The position numbers and the translations under genes are program-made. From Tsukamurella pulmonis (GTDB taxonomy: Bacteria; Actinomycetota; Actinomycetes; Mycobacteriales; Mycobacteriaceae): DNA of 64,000 nt. Positions 17,680 to 26,580 of this stretch are shown here, piece by piece. A model generated the notes under the pieces. The model was not told the origin of the DNA. It saw only the letters and a program-made list of their open reading frames with translations, and made no database searches. The stretch spans positions 3,610,136-3,674,135 of the forward strand of contig NZ_FNLF01000002.1 in assembly GCF_900103175.1 (NCBI RefSeq), read 5' to 3'. How positions within the stretch are numbered: position 1 is the first letter of the stretch; the number at the start of each line of letters is the position of its first letter.

Positions 17680-18994
17680 CTGCCGTGCCAACCGAGTCAC
17701 CGACGACGACCGGACGATCGAGCTGGCGGGCGTGGTGCTCCGCGGACACCTGATCTCCCAGGCGACCTTCGACTACGCCACCGAGAACGCGCCCACGATC
17801 GCGGACCTGCGGCGCACCGTCGGGCACCTGGCGCGCGGACCGCTGAACCGGACCCTGCGCCGCTCCCCCGTGCCCGGCGCCCGCAGCTCGTGGCTGCCCG
17901 GACCGCCGACGGTGACCCTGCACCTGCGCGAGGAGCCCCTGGAACCCTCGTCGACGGTGGCGTGGCTGCAGGAGCAGCGCGAGCACGCCGGCGGCGACCG
18001 CGGCCTGGTCTCGGTCTCGCGGGCGCACCGCACCGACGGGCGCACCCTGGTCACCGTGCAGTACCCGCACACCGCCGCGGACGGCGGCGCGATGTACGCC
18101 GCACTGCTGGCCGCCTCGCGCGGCCTGAGCGGCGCGCGCACCCCCGACGAGCGGGCGCGCGCACCGCGGATCACCGACGACCTGGTGGACTCCGGGCGCC
18201 AGTTCCGCCGCCTGATCCGGACGGTGCGCGAGCGCGAGGCGCCGCGCACGCCGGTCCCGGCGGTCGAGCGTCCCGCCCCCGGCGGCGCTCCGGCCGGGGA
18301 CGGCCCCACCCCGCTCGTCGTGGCCCTGTCCACCACCGGGACCGCGTGGAAGGCGGCGGCGAAAGCCCGGTCCGCCAGTGGGAACACGCTTCTCGTGGCG
18401 TTCATGACGGACCTGCTGTTGAGCACCGAGCGGTACGCCGGGATCGACGCGGTGCCCACCAACATCCCGATCGACGTGCGCGCGGAGGGCTCCCGCGATG
18501 CGAACAACACCGCGTCGGTGACCGTCGCCGTCACCAGGGACGCGATCGAGGGCGATCTGGCGGGCCTGCACGCGACGATCAAGGCGGCCCTCGTCGCGAG
18601 CGGCAACCGGCCGGGCACGCAGCGGCGCTCGACGCCGCTGGAGGTGGCCGCGCACTTCATCCCCGACGCCCTGGTGGACCGGCTGGCCGGGCCGCACCCG
18701 CTGTCGATGCTCACGTGCTCGAACATGGGCGCCGTCGATCCGGACTTCCCGTCGCTGTTCGGGCCGGCGGCCGACCGGATCCTGATGGTGGCCGCGCCCA
18801 CCCCGGTCACCCCGGAGCGGCTCGCGCGCGGCGGTGGCGGGCTGGCCGCGTGGCTCGACATCGTCGGGGACACGCTCACGCTCAGCGTGGTCTGCCTGGA
18901 TCCGCTCGTCTTCGCCGATGCCGCCGACGCGCAGCGGCACCTCGCGGCGACCGCCGAGCGGTTCGGGATCGCCCCCGAGTTCTGGAACATCTGA
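17660..18994 (+). CDS. WS/DGAT- or PapA-like acyltransferase (PHTAADG motif)
   Basis: A 444-residue condensation-superfamily acyltransferase. The active site is QYPHTAADGGAM with His137, Asp141 and Gly142, so the catalytic motif is complete. The late segments PTNIPIDVRAEG and LTCSNMGAVDPDF correspond to the conserved VNxR and SNxG regions seen in wax-ester-synthase/DGAT and PapA5-type enzymes. It differs from the other copies in lacking the ADH strand and the GWFVG motif, so it is a different subfamily. The ATG lies 20 bp inside the exporter 3' end, with AAGGAG 5 nt upstream of it. Likely acyl-CoA:alcohol acyltransferase. Confidence 0.82.
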   Translation: MPILRDDCRANRVTDDDRTIELAGVVLRGHLISQATFDYATENAPTIADLRRTVGHLARGPLNRTLRRSPVPGARSSWLPGPPTVTLHLREEPLEPSSTVAWLQEQREHAGGDRGLVSVSRAHRTDGRTLVTVQYPHTAADGGAMYAALLAASRGLSGARTPDERARAPRITDDLVDSGRQFRRLIRTVREREAPRTPVPAVERPAPGGAPAGDGPTPLVVALSTTGTAWKAAAKARSASGNTLLVAFMTDLLLSTERYAGIDAVPTNIPIDVRAEGSRDANNTASVTVAVTRDAIEGDLAGLHATIKAALVASGNRPGTQRRSTPLEVAAHFIPDALVDRLAGPHPLSMLTCSNMGAVDPDFPSLFGPAADRILMVAAPTPVTPERLARGGGGLAAWLDIVGDTLTLSVVCLDPLVFADAADAQRHLAATAERFGIAPEFWNI

Positions 18995-19003
18995 GGAGGA
19001 ACG

Positions 19004-20371
19004 ATGATCGGTGCAGCACTGGATGATTGGCGTCCTCCGCAGGGAACCCTGATCGACTTCACGGCCACGGTCGGCGCGGGCGAGCAGCCCGCGGACGTCG
19101 GGCCCACCTTCCTGCAGGCCGAGCACCTCGCCGCGGCCGAGAAGGCCGAACGGCACACGGCCTACATCGGATTCGCGGCCGACGTGCGGGGCCGGGCGGA
19201 CGTCGCCGCGCTCACCGCGGCCGTGACCGACTTCGTGCGCGCCCACGAGTCACTGCGCACCCGGTTCGTGCGAGCGGGTGACGGCTGGGAGCGGCTCGTC
19301 ACGCCGGCCGAGGCGATCACCGTCGCCGCCGTCGACGCGGGCCCGGCGCCGGACGGCCCGGAGCTCACGGCGCGGCTGCGGGGACGCTTCTCGGAGGAGG
19401 CGACCGCGTGGCGGGTGCCCGGCGCGGTGATCGGTGCGATCGCCGGGGAGGACTCCTTCGGCCTGTACGTCGCGGCCGATCACAGCGCCACCGATGGCGC
19501 GTCGCTGCTGCTCGGGCTCAACGAGATCATCGTGCGCTACCGGGCGCACCGCGAGGGCACGAGCGCCCCGCTCCCGTCCGCGCTCGCCCCGCACTCGCAC
19601 GTCGCGCGCACCGAGCGCGACCGCACCGCGGCGACCGATCCCTCGGACCCCGCCCTGCAGGTCTGGCGCCGCGCGTTCACGGCCACCGGCGGCGGGCTCG
19701 AGCGGCTGCCGATCGACACGGGCCTCGAGCCGGGCGCATCGGCACCCGTGCAGGCCCTGCACCACCGGCTGCTCGACACGGACCAGGTCGCCGCGCTCGA
19801 GGCCTCGGTCGCCCCCGCGCGCCTGTCGGCGGCGCTCTACGCGGCCCTCGCCATCACCGACCACGCGCGCACCGGATCCGACACCTGGATGCGGGTCGTG
19901 GTCCAGGACCTGCGCCGCGAGTTCAGTTCCCCCGATGCGGATCTGAGCCTCACGCAGGGCTGGGTCGTCGGCTTCGCCCCGCTGCTGCTCGAAGGCCTGG
20001 CGGACAAGGAGCCCGCGCAGGTGATCGCCGACGCCGGGGAGGCCGTGCGCGCCGCGCGCCGGGCCGGCGCGATCCCCACCGCCGCCGCCCTCGGCGTCCT
20101 GTTCGCGGAGGGCACCGTCGACCCGGCCGCGGTCACCCGGCCCCCGCTCATCTCCTACCTCGATGCGCGGCCGGTGGCGTCGGCGCTGCCCGAGGTCGCC
20201 TCGTCGATGATGTTCCCGGGGGACGGGAGCACCGCGAACGTCTCGCTCTGGCTCACCCGGGAGTCCGGCGGCCTCGAGATCGGCGCGCAGTGCCCCGACA
20301 CCGCGACCGCCACGGCGGAGGTCGCCCGGTACGCGGAGGACCTGCGGGCGACGTTGGCGACCTTCGGGTGA
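19004..20371 (+). CDS. PapA-like condensation-domain acyltransferase (DHSATDG motif)
   Basis: A 455-residue acyltransferase with an intact active site, [11 protein letters not shown] (His160, Asp164, Gly165). Family features include [14 protein letters not shown] in the N-terminal domain, a [13 protein letters not shown] segment equivalent to the GWFVG motif of its relatives, and [10 protein letters not shown] for the conserved SxxDxR strand. Shine-Dalgarno GAGGAGGAACG, nearly identical to those of the 12532 and 13986 genes, precedes the ATG, 9 bp after the previous stop. It is the last gene of the block; sseA follows with its own leaderless promoter. Confidence 0.86.
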   Translation: MIGAALDDWRPPQGTLIDFTATVGAGEQPADVGPTFLQAEHLAAAEKAERHTAYIGFAADVRGRADVAALTAAVTDFVRAHESLRTRFVRAGDGWERLVTPAEAITVAAVDAGPAPDGPELTARLRGRFSEEATAWRVPGAVIGAIAGEDSFGLYVAADHSATDGASLLLGLNEIIVRYRAHREGTSAPLPSALAPHSHVARTERDRTAATDPSDPALQVWRRAFTATGGGLERLPIDTGLEPGASAPVQALHHRLLDTDQVAALEASVAPARLSAALYAALAITDHARTGSDTWMRVVVQDLRREFSSPDADLSLTQGWVVGFAPLLLEGLADKEPAQVIADAGEAVRAARRAGAIPTAAALGVLFAEGTVDPAAVTRPPLISYLDARPVASALPEVASSMMFPGDGSTANVSLWLTRESGGLEIGAQCPDTATATAEVARYAEDLRATLATFG

Positions 20372-20381
20372 CCGCGCGCGC

Positions 20382-20397
20382 TAGGCTGGCGGACGTG
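20382..20397 (+). promoter_or_regulatory. -10 element and leaderless GTG start of sseA
   Basis: TAGGCT at 20382-20387 is followed by 7 nt and the sseA GTG at 20395. The geometry matches the other leaderless promoters in this window, and no Shine-Dalgarno is present. The promoter lies only 10 nt after the last acyltransferase stop, so the accessory block ends abruptly at the conserved gene's own promoter. Confidence 0.5.
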
Positions 20398-21288
20398 GCT
20401 ATCGAGACCGATCCGAGCGCGGAACTGCAGGACTACGCACACCCCGAGCGCCTCGTCACCGCGGACTGGCTGAGCGGGCACCTCGGTGTCCCCGGCCTGA
20501 AGGTGATCGAGTCCGACGAGGACGTGCTCCTCTACGACATCGGGCACATCCCGACGGCGCAGAAGGTGGACTGGCACCTGCACCTCAACGACCCGGTGAC
20601 CCGGGACTACATCACCGGCGAACAGTTCGCGGAACTCATGCGCAGCAAGGGGATCAGCCGCGACGACACCGTCGTCATCTACGGCGACAAGTCCAATTGG
20701 TGGGCCGCGTACGCGCTGTGGGTGTTCACGCTCTTCGGGCACCCGGACGTGCGCCTGCTCGACGGCGGCCGCGACAAGTGGATCAGCGACGCCCGCGACG
20801 TCTCGCTCGAGCAGCCCGAGTACCCGCGCAGCGACTATCCGGTCGTCCCGCGGGACGACTCGCGCATCCGCGCCTTCGCGGACGAGGTGCGCGCCGACAT
20901 CGGGCGGCGGGCACTGGTCGATGTGCGCTCGCCGCAGGAGTACACGGGCGAGCGCACCCACATGCCCGACTACCCGGAGGAGGGCGCCCTGCGCGGCGGC
21001 CACATCCCCACGGCCGTGTCGATCCCGTGGGCGAAGGCGGCCCGGCAGGACGGGCGCTTCCTCCCCCACGCCGACCTGCTCGAGGTGTACGGCGGACTGG
21101 ACCCGCAGGCGCCCGTCACGGCCTACTGCCGCATCGGCGAGCGCTCGAGCCACACCTGGTTCGTCCTCACGCACCTGCTCGGCTTCTCGGACGTCCGCAA
21201 CTACGACGGTTCCTGGACCGAGTGGGGCAACACCGTCCGGGCGCCCATCGTGCGGGGCGAGGAGCCGGGCACGGCTCCGGGCGCATGA
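20395..21288 (+). CDS. sseA: Thiosulfate sulfurtransferase
   Basis: A 297-residue tandem-rhodanese protein that transfers sulfane sulfur from thiosulfate to cyanide or thiol acceptors. The N-terminal rhodanese domain (residues about 20-140) lacks the catalytic Cys. The C-terminal domain carries the active loop CRIGERSSH with Cys245, preceded by [10 protein letters not shown]. Other family features are [24 protein letters not shown] (in parts: GHIPTA, DYIT) and [10 protein letters not shown] near the end. Its stop overlaps the sufE-like ATG by 4 nt. This matches Rv3283-Rv3284. Confidence 0.94.
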   Translation: MAIETDPSAELQDYAHPERLVTADWLSGHLGVPGLKVIESDEDVLLYDIGHIPTAQKVDWHLHLNDPVTRDYITGEQFAELMRSKGISRDDTVVIYGDKSNWWAAYALWVFTLFGHPDVRLLDGGRDKWISDARDVSLEQPEYPRSDYPVVPRDDSRIRAFADEVRADIGRRALVDVRSPQEYTGERTHMPDYPEEGALRGGHIPTAVSIPWAKAARQDGRFLPHADLLEVYGGLDPQAPVTAYCRIGERSSHTWFVLTHLLGFSDVRNYDGSWTEWGNTVRAPIVRGEEPGTAPGA

Positions 21289-21704
21289 CGGCCGCCCTTC
21301 CCGCGCCGCTTGCGGAGATCGTCGACGACTTCGCCGGCGTCGGCGAGCAGGACCGGCTCGAGATGCTGCTCGAATTCTCCCGGGAGCTGCCCGAGCTGCC
21401 GGAGCACCTGAGTGCGGCGGCGATGGAACCGGTCCCGGAGTGCCAGTCGCCGCTGTTCCTGGACGTCGATGCGACGGATCCCGAGGCGGTGCGGCTGTAC
21501 TTCAGCGCGCCGCCCGAGGCCCCGACCACGCGCGGCTTCGCGTCGATCCTCGCGCAGGGCCTCGACGGGCAGCCCGCCGCCGCGATCCTCGCGGTGCCCG
21601 ACGACTTCCACCACGCCCTGGGCCTCGATTCCGTGGTCAGCCCGCTGCGGCTGCGCGGCATGTCGGCGATGCTGGCGCGGATCAAGCGCCGGCTCGCCGG
21701 GTAG
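21285..21704 (+). CDS. SufE-family cysteine-desulfurase partner
   Basis: A 139-residue SufE-like sulfur acceptor that takes persulfide sulfur from a cysteine desulfurase for Fe-S cluster assembly. The acceptor cysteine is Cys53 in VPECQSPLF, the SufE signature. The N-terminal [19 protein letters not shown] helix and the C-terminal [22 protein letters not shown] helix are also typical. The ATG overlaps the sseA stop (ATGA), so a rhodanese and a sulfur acceptor are produced together. The orphan PapA-like gene starts 21 bp downstream. Confidence 0.88.
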   Translation: MTAALPAPLAEIVDDFAGVGEQDRLEMLLEFSRELPELPEHLSAAAMEPVPECQSPLFLDVDATDPEAVRLYFSAPPEAPTTRGFASILAQGLDGQPAAAILAVPDDFHHALGLDSVVSPLRLRGMSAMLARIKRRLAG

Positions 21705-21725
21705 CCGCGCCGAGCGAGGCCCGCG

Positions 21726-23186
21726 ATGCGATTCACCGAGCTGGACGCGTACCCGCTGCGCCCGGGTGAACTGCGCAACTGGATCCCCACGACGGGCCCG
21801 GCGGCGCGCTGGCGCGACGATCCGCGCGCGACCTCGCACGTGCACGAGGCGCACCTGCGGGGCGCGCAGGCGGTGCTCGAGCGCCGCCACATCGACGGCG
21901 GCCGCGAGTCCTGGCTCGGCCTCGGCGTCGAGTTCGACGAGCCGCTGTCCATCCCCGGCCTGCGCACGGCGCTGCGGGCGTGGATCGACCGGCACGAGGT
22001 GCTGCGCACGCACGTCTTCCTCGAGGACGACAGGCCGCGCCGCCGCAGCGCGCAGACCGACACCGTCGACCTGCGGATCAGGACGGTGGGCACCTACCGC
22101 TCCACCGGTCCCCTGGCCGAGCAGCTGCTGGGGGAGTTCGACCGGTCGACGGCCCCGCTCACCTGGCCGGCGTACCTGTTCTCGACGGTCGCCCGCGAGG
22201 ACTCGTTCACCCTCTTCTTCGCCGCCGACCACTCCCTGCTGGACGGCTACTCGCTGATCCTGAGCCCGTACGAGCTGCGCGAGCTCTACCGCGAGGCGAT
22301 GGGCGGCGAGCCCGCCCGCCTGCTGCCCACCGGCAGCTACGTCAACTACTCGGACACCGACCGGCAGTCCGCGGACCGCGCCGGGGCGAGCCACCCCGCG
22401 GCGCAGATGTGGGACGAGTACCTCAGCGAGACCGGTTTCCGCCCCGATCCGTTCCCGATGCCGCTGCTGCCGCTGCGCGCCACAGAACTGGCCGACGAGA
22501 CCCGCGCGGCGCTCAGCCGCGACCCCGACGGCGTGCCCCGGCTCCCGCAGGGCGCGCTCAACTTCCACCTGCTCGACGACGACCGGGCCAACAACTTCAC
22601 CCGCGTCTGCTCGGAGTCCGGCGCCTCGATAGTGACGGGCGTGCTCGCGTGCATGGCCAAGATCAACACCGACCTCGGCTTCGGGCCGGTGTTCCGGTGC
22701 GCCGTCACCCGGCACACCCGCGACGCCGAGCAGTGGATCGCGGCGCTCGGCTGGTTCGTGGGTATCGCGCCGTTCCGGCTCGACACGACGGGTACCCGCA
22801 CCTTCGGCGAGCTGGCGCAGCGGGCGCAGTCGGCGTGGAAGCACTCCAAGATCGGCAGCACCCTGCCCTACCTGCGGATCGGGGAGGTGCTCGCCGAGGA
22901 GCCCGGCCGCTCCCAGGCGCCGCCGCCGCGCTTCGTCGTCTCCTTCATGGACACCCGCTCCGCGCCCGGCGCGGAGAGCAACGACGACGGCGGGGCCGGC
23001 GCGCTGCGCTCGCGGGACTACTCGATCGACGACGTCTACCTCTGGATGCTGCGCACACCGACGGGTCTGCACGTGGCCGCGCGCTTCCCCGGCTTCGACA
23101 CGGCACGCCGGAGTGTCACGCTCTACCTCGGCGCGCTACGTTCGATGGTGACCGAAATAGGCGATGCGACGGTTACTCGCGGGTAA
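21726..23186 (+). CDS. PapA-like condensation-domain acyltransferase, separate from the main block
   Basis: A 486-residue acyltransferase closely related in layout to the 12532 gene: both open with TEL-x-x-YPL and share RHEVLR, the active-site strand, LGWFVGIAPF and SFMDTRS. The active site is complete, FAADHSLLDGYS (His169, Asp173, Gly174). It lies between sufE-like and accA3, where M. tuberculosis has nothing, and is separated from the main block by sseA and sufE-like. It probably works with that block on the same lipid. A 21-bp gap from sufE-like suggests read-through transcription. Confidence 0.86.
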   Translation: MRFTELDAYPLRPGELRNWIPTTGPAARWRDDPRATSHVHEAHLRGAQAVLERRHIDGGRESWLGLGVEFDEPLSIPGLRTALRAWIDRHEVLRTHVFLEDDRPRRRSAQTDTVDLRIRTVGTYRSTGPLAEQLLGEFDRSTAPLTWPAYLFSTVAREDSFTLFFAADHSLLDGYSLILSPYELRELYREAMGGEPARLLPTGSYVNYSDTDRQSADRAGASHPAAQMWDEYLSETGFRPDPFPMPLLPLRATELADETRAALSRDPDGVPRLPQGALNFHLLDDDRANNFTRVCSESGASIVTGVLACMAKINTDLGFGPVFRCAVTRHTRDAEQWIAALGWFVGIAPFRLDTTGTRTFGELAQRAQSAWKHSKIGSTLPYLRIGEVLAEEPGRSQAPPPRFVVSFMDTRSAPGAESNDDGGAGALRSRDYSIDDVYLWMLRTPTGLHVAARFPGFDTARRSVTLYLGALRSMVTEIGDATVTRG

Positions 23187-23314
23187 CTGAACCCGAGTGG
23201 GGACTGTCAGCTGCGCCACAGGACCGTAGGCATAGACTGGTCGTTGACTGTGTTCTACGGGATACCCATGTCGGTGCGCGTTCCGGTGCGTACCGCAAGG
23301 AACAAGGAGATTGA
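23187..23314 (+). promoter_or_regulatory. accA3 upstream region
   Basis: A 128-bp region with a -10-like TAGACT at 23233-23238, which would give a leader of about 70 nt, and a clear Shine-Dalgarno AAGGAG just before the GTG at 23315. A TTGACT hexamer lies near 23244. Unlike accD5, accA3 thus appears to have a leadered message. Confidence 0.4.
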
Positions 23315-25123
23315 GTGGCAGCCCACGCTGACAAGAAGATCGAGAAGGTGCTGATCGCCAACCGTGGCGAGATCGCCGTCCGCGTCATCCGCGCCGCCCG
23401 GGACGCCGGCCTGACCAGCGTCGCCGTGTACGCAGAACCCGACGCCGACGCCAAGTTCGTGCGCCTGGCCGACGAGGCCTTCGCCCTGGGCGGACAGACC
23501 TCGGCCGAGTCCTACCTCGTCTTCGACAAGATCCTCGACGCCGCACGCAAGTCCGGTGCCGACGCGATCCACCCCGGCTACGGCTTCCTGTCCGAGAACG
23601 CCGATTTCGCGCAGGCCGTCATCGACGCGGGCCTGACCTGGATCGGGCCGTCGCCCGAGTCCATCCGCGACCTGGGCGACAAGGTGACCGCCCGGCACAT
23701 CGCCGAGCGGGCCAACGCCCCGATGGCGCCCGGCACCAAGGATCCGGTCTCCGGCGCGGACGAGGTCGTCGCGTTCGCCAAGGAGTACGGCGTGCCCGTC
23801 GCCATCAAGGCGGCGTTCGGCGGCGGCGGCCGCGGCATGAAGGTCGCCTACACCGTCGAGGAGATCCCCGAGCTGTTCGAGTCGGCCACCCGCGAGGCCG
23901 TCGCCGCCTTCGGGCGCGGCGAGTGCTTCGTGGAGCGCTACCTGGACAAGGCCCGCCACGTCGAGGCGCAGGTCATCGCTGACCAGCACGGCAACGTCGT
24001 GGTCGCGGGCACCCGCGACTGCTCGCTGCAGCGCCGCTTCCAGAAGCTCGTCGAGGAGGCGCCCGCGCCGTTCCTCACCACCGAGCAGCGCGACCGCATC
24101 CACCAGTCGGCCAAGGACATCTGCCGCGAGGCCGGGTACTACGGCGCCGGCACCGTCGAGTTCCTCGTCGCGGCCGACGGCCTGGTCAGCTTCCTCGAGG
24201 TGAACACCCGCCTGCAGGTCGAGCACCCCGTCACCGAGGAGACGGCCGGTATCGACCTCGTGCGCCAGCAGTTCCGCATCGCCGAGGGCAAGGAACTGAC
24301 CATCACGGAGGATCCCACTCCGCGCGGCCACAGCTTCGAGTTCCGGATCAACGGCGAGGACGCCGGCCGCGGCTTCCTGCCCGCCCCCGGCCCCATCACC
24401 GTCTACCGCGAGCCCACCGGCCCCGGCGTCCGTGTCGACTCCGGTGTGGACCAGGGCGACGTGATCGGCGGCCAGTTCGACTCGATGCTGGCCAAGCTCA
24501 TCGTGACCGGCGCCACCCGCGAGGAGGCGCTGGAGCGCTCGCGGCGCGCGCTGGCCGAGTTCGAGGTCGAGGGCCTGGCGACGGTCATCCCGTTCCACCG
24601 CCACATCGTCTCCAACCCCGCCTTCATCGGCGACGAGAACGGCTTCGAGGTCTACACGAAGTGGATCGAGACCGATTGGGAGAACCCGATCGAGCCGTAC
24701 ACCGGTGGCCAGGCCATCGAGGAGGACGACTCGCTCCCCCGCCAGAACGTGGTCGTGGTCGTCGACGGCCGCCGCGTCGAGGTCTCGCTGCCCGGCGAGC
24801 TCTCGCTCGGCGGTGGCGGCGCGGCCGGCGGCGCCGGCGTGATCCGTCGCAAGCCGAAGCCGCGCACCCGCGACCGCGGCGCCGGCGTGGCCGCCACGGG
24901 CGACTCGGTGACCGCGCCCATGCAGGGCACCGTCGTGAAGGTGGCCGTCGAGGACGGCCAGCAGGTCAGCGCCGGCGATCTGGTCGTCGTGCTCGAGGCC
25001 ATGAAGATGGAGAACCCAGTCGCGGCGCACAAGGACGGTGTCGTCACCGGCCTGGCGATCGAGCCCGGCACCGCCGTCACGCAGGGCACCGTCCTGCTCG
25101 AGATCAAGTCCGACGAGGCCTGA
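23315..25123 (+). CDS. accA3: Acyl-CoA carboxylase alpha subunit (biotin carboxylase + BCCP)
   Basis: A 602-residue fusion of biotin carboxylase and biotin carrier protein that supplies carboxybiotin to AccD-type transferases. The biotin carboxylase half shows [25 protein letters not shown], the ATP-grasp Gly-rich loop [11 protein letters not shown] and [16 protein letters not shown] Pro/Arg/Gly-rich linker near residues 500-530 leads to the carrier domain with biotinylated Lys564 in EAMKMEN. BirA and AccD5/AccE5, encoded upstream in this window, are its expected partners. The stop is followed after 4 nt by a small coupled gene. Confidence 0.97.
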   Translation: MAAHADKKIEKVLIANRGEIAVRVIRAARDAGLTSVAVYAEPDADAKFVRLADEAFALGGQTSAESYLVFDKILDAARKSGADAIHPGYGFLSENADFAQAVIDAGLTWIGPSPESIRDLGDKVTARHIAERANAPMAPGTKDPVSGADEVVAFAKEYGVPVAIKAAFGGGGRGMKVAYTVEEIPELFESATREAVAAFGRGECFVERYLDKARHVEAQVIADQHGNVVVAGTRDCSLQRRFQKLVEEAPAPFLTTEQRDRIHQSAKDICREAGYYGAGTVEFLVAADGLVSFLEVNTRLQVEHPVTEETAGIDLVRQQFRIAEGKELTITEDPTPRGHSFEFRINGEDAGRGFLPAPGPITVYREPTGPGVRVDSGVDQGDVIGGQFDSMLAKLIVTGATREEALERSRRALAEFEVEGLATVIPFHRHIVSNPAFIGDENGFEVYTKWIETDWENPIEPYTGGQAIEEDDSLPRQNVVVVVDGRRVEVSLPGELSLGGGGAAGGAGVIRRKPKPRTRDRGAGVAATGDSVTAPMQGTVVKVAVEDGQQVSAGDLVVVLEAMKMENPVAAHKDGVVTGLAIEPGTAVTQGTVLLEIKSDEA

Positions 25124-25127
25124 TCAG

Positions 25128-25355
25128 GTGGATCCGGTCGGCCTGAACGTCGGGGCGTGGTACCTCACGGAACTGCGCCCCGACGCCTGGCTGGCCGACG
25201 AGGCCTACGCCTGGGCCGTCCGGGTGAACACCACGGGCGAGTCGATCGGCGAGGTCGTCCTGCACCCGTCCGGTGAAGTCACCGTCGACGGCGAGGACAG
25301 CGAGGGGCTGCGCACCGCGCGGGCCGCGGTGCAGCGGTTCGGCGCGTCCCTCTAG
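25128..25355 (+). CDS. Small uncharacterized protein downstream of accA3
   Basis: A 75-residue acidic protein of unknown function. It starts with GTG 4 nt after the accA3 stop, so it is almost certainly in the same operon. The sequence has alternating hydrophobic strands (GAWYLTELRP, AWAVRVNTTGES, GEVVLHPSGEVTVDGE) and a C-terminal helix (LRTARAAVQRFGASL), which suggests a small beta-sheet domain capped by a helix. No signal peptide, transmembrane segment or catalytic motif is visible. Coding is supported by spacing, codon usage and the absence of alternatives on the other strand. Confidence 0.65.
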   Translation: MDPVGLNVGAWYLTELRPDAWLADEAYAWAVRVNTTGESIGEVVLHPSGEVTVDGEDSEGLRTARAAVQRFGASL

Positions 25356-25398
25356 CGAAATCCCCGCGATCGGCGCGCCCGCGCGCGATGATCGTGGC

Positions 25399-25803
25399 AT
25401 GGCGAGAAAGCCGGAGCCCCCGAAGGCTCCACCCAGCATCAGCGAATCGGTCAACGACCTCGTCGACTCCGTGCGGGCCGCCGCCGGCAAGGCGATGGAC
25501 AACACCGGCCGCACCGTGACCAGCGTCGGCAAGCTCAGCACCATCCCGCCCGACACCATCGAGCTCATCGCGGAGCTGCCGAAGGTCATGCTCGCGATGG
25601 CCGACATGATCGAGCGCGCCAACAACGTGATCGACCGCGTCGAGCGGCTCACCGCGGTCGCCGATCCCGCGCTCAACACCCTCGACGCGGTGCTCCCGCC
25701 GCTGGTGGAGGTCACCGGCAAGCTCAGCGAGGTGCAGCGCGGCGTGAACAAGCTCCCGGGCGTGAGCCACCTGCGCAAGGCCACCGGCCTCGGCAGCGAC
25801 TAG
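25399..25803 (+). CDS. Helical, phasin-like small protein
   Basis: A 134-residue protein that is almost entirely predicted amphipathic helix. Its hydrophobic residues recur every three to four positions (SVNDLVDSVRAAAGKAM, then IELIAELPKVMLAMADMI, then VIDRVERLTAVADPALNTL), and a Pro-rich start (RKPEPPKAPP) precedes them. No cysteine or catalytic motif is seen. The overall shape recalls phasins and small lipid-droplet surface proteins of mycolate-containing actinobacteria, and its place next to accA3 fits a lipid role. That reading is an inference. It could equally be an unrelated helical actinobacterial protein. Confidence 0.6.
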   Translation: MARKPEPPKAPPSISESVNDLVDSVRAAAGKAMDNTGRTVTSVGKLSTIPPDTIELIAELPKVMLAMADMIERANNVIDRVERLTAVADPALNTLDAVLPPLVEVTGKLSEVQRGVNKLPGVSHLRKATGLGSD

Positions 25804-25825
25804 GCGCCGGGGATTTCGCATCCGT

Positions 25826-25860
25826 TTCCCCTCCGAGGGGGAATTCGGCCTCGGAGCCGA
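25826..25860. terminator. Hairpins between convergent genes
   Basis: Between the stop at 25803 and the convergent stop at 25887, TTCCCC (25826-25831) pairs with GGGGAA (25838-25843), and TCGGC (25845-25849) pairs with GCCGA (25856-25860). No U-tract follows. This may be a bidirectional terminator. Confidence 0.35.
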
Positions 25861-25886
25861 TCTGAGTGCGGAATCTCCGACCGGGG

Positions 25887-26462
25887 CTAGTCCCCCGACA
25901 CGTGGTGCGCGCGCTCGCCCTGCGGCCCGTAGATGCCGAGGTACTCGACCGGCTCACCGTCCGCGCTGCCGAACCAGTGCGGTAGGCGGGTGTCGAACTC
26001 GATCACTTCGCCGGGCTTGATCACGATGTCCTTCTCGCCGAGCAGCAGCCGCAGCCGCCCGTCGAGCACGTAGATCCAGTGGTAGCCCGGGTGCGACACC
26101 TGCCGGGGAACGCTCACCCCGCGCGCCGGCCGGATCACCTCCTTGAAGGTCCGCAGGCCACCCGCTCGGCGGGTGAGCGGGACGATGGTCCGGTCCCCGT
26201 GCCGCTGCGGCGTCAGTCGCACCCGCGGGTCCCCGGTCTCCGGCGCGTCGACGAGCTCGTCGAGCGGGAGGCCGTACGTCCGGGCCAGCGGCAGCAACAG
26301 TTCCAGGGTGGGCTTGCGGGTGCCGCCCTCGAGCCGGGAGAGCGTGCTCACCGAGATGCCGGTGGCCTCGGCCACCGCGGTCAGCGTGATGTCGCGCTCC
26401 TGCCGGATCGCGCGAAGCCGCGGTCCGACGTGCGCGAGGACGGGATCGTCGTTGTCCGGCAC
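25887..26462 (-). CDS. XRE-family regulator with C-terminal cupin domain
   Basis: A 191-residue regulator. The N-terminal helix-turn-helix (residues about 10-65) contains LRAIRQERDITLTAVAEATG and SVSTLSRLEGGTRKP, the second being the recognition helix of XRE/Cro proteins. A small-ligand-binding cupin domain follows, with GYHWIYVLDGRLRLLLGEKDIVIKPGEVIEF (core: LLGEKD, KPGEVIEFD) and a metal-type His in RLPHWF. It is divergent from two FMN reductase genes across 118 bp and is the obvious candidate regulator for them. The GTG start at 26462 is chosen because the region upstream is the shared promoter. Confidence 0.9.
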   Translation of the reverse strand: MPDNDDPVLAHVGPRLRAIRQERDITLTAVAEATGISVSTLSRLEGGTRKPTLELLLPLARTYGLPLDELVDAPETGDPRVRLTPQRHGDRTIVPLTRRAGGLRTFKEVIRPARGVSVPRQVSHPGYHWIYVLDGRLRLLLGEKDIVIKPGEVIEFDTRLPHWFGSADGEPVEYLGIYGPQGERAHHVSGD

Positions 26463-26580
26463 ACATCCATTGTGCCCGTGGGGAGCCCAGCCGCCCAAAC
26501 ACCCGACCGAACCGGCTCCGCCGAGCTACTGTGAGCCAGCACTCGCGTTTGCGACTGCGAAACCTCTGGGAGGGGACCCC

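Noticed and set aside
11542-20371. Non-ribosomal peptide synthetase locus
   Set aside because: The condensation-like proteins are stand-alone; no adenylation or carrier domain (no LGGxS-type Ser site) occurs between them.
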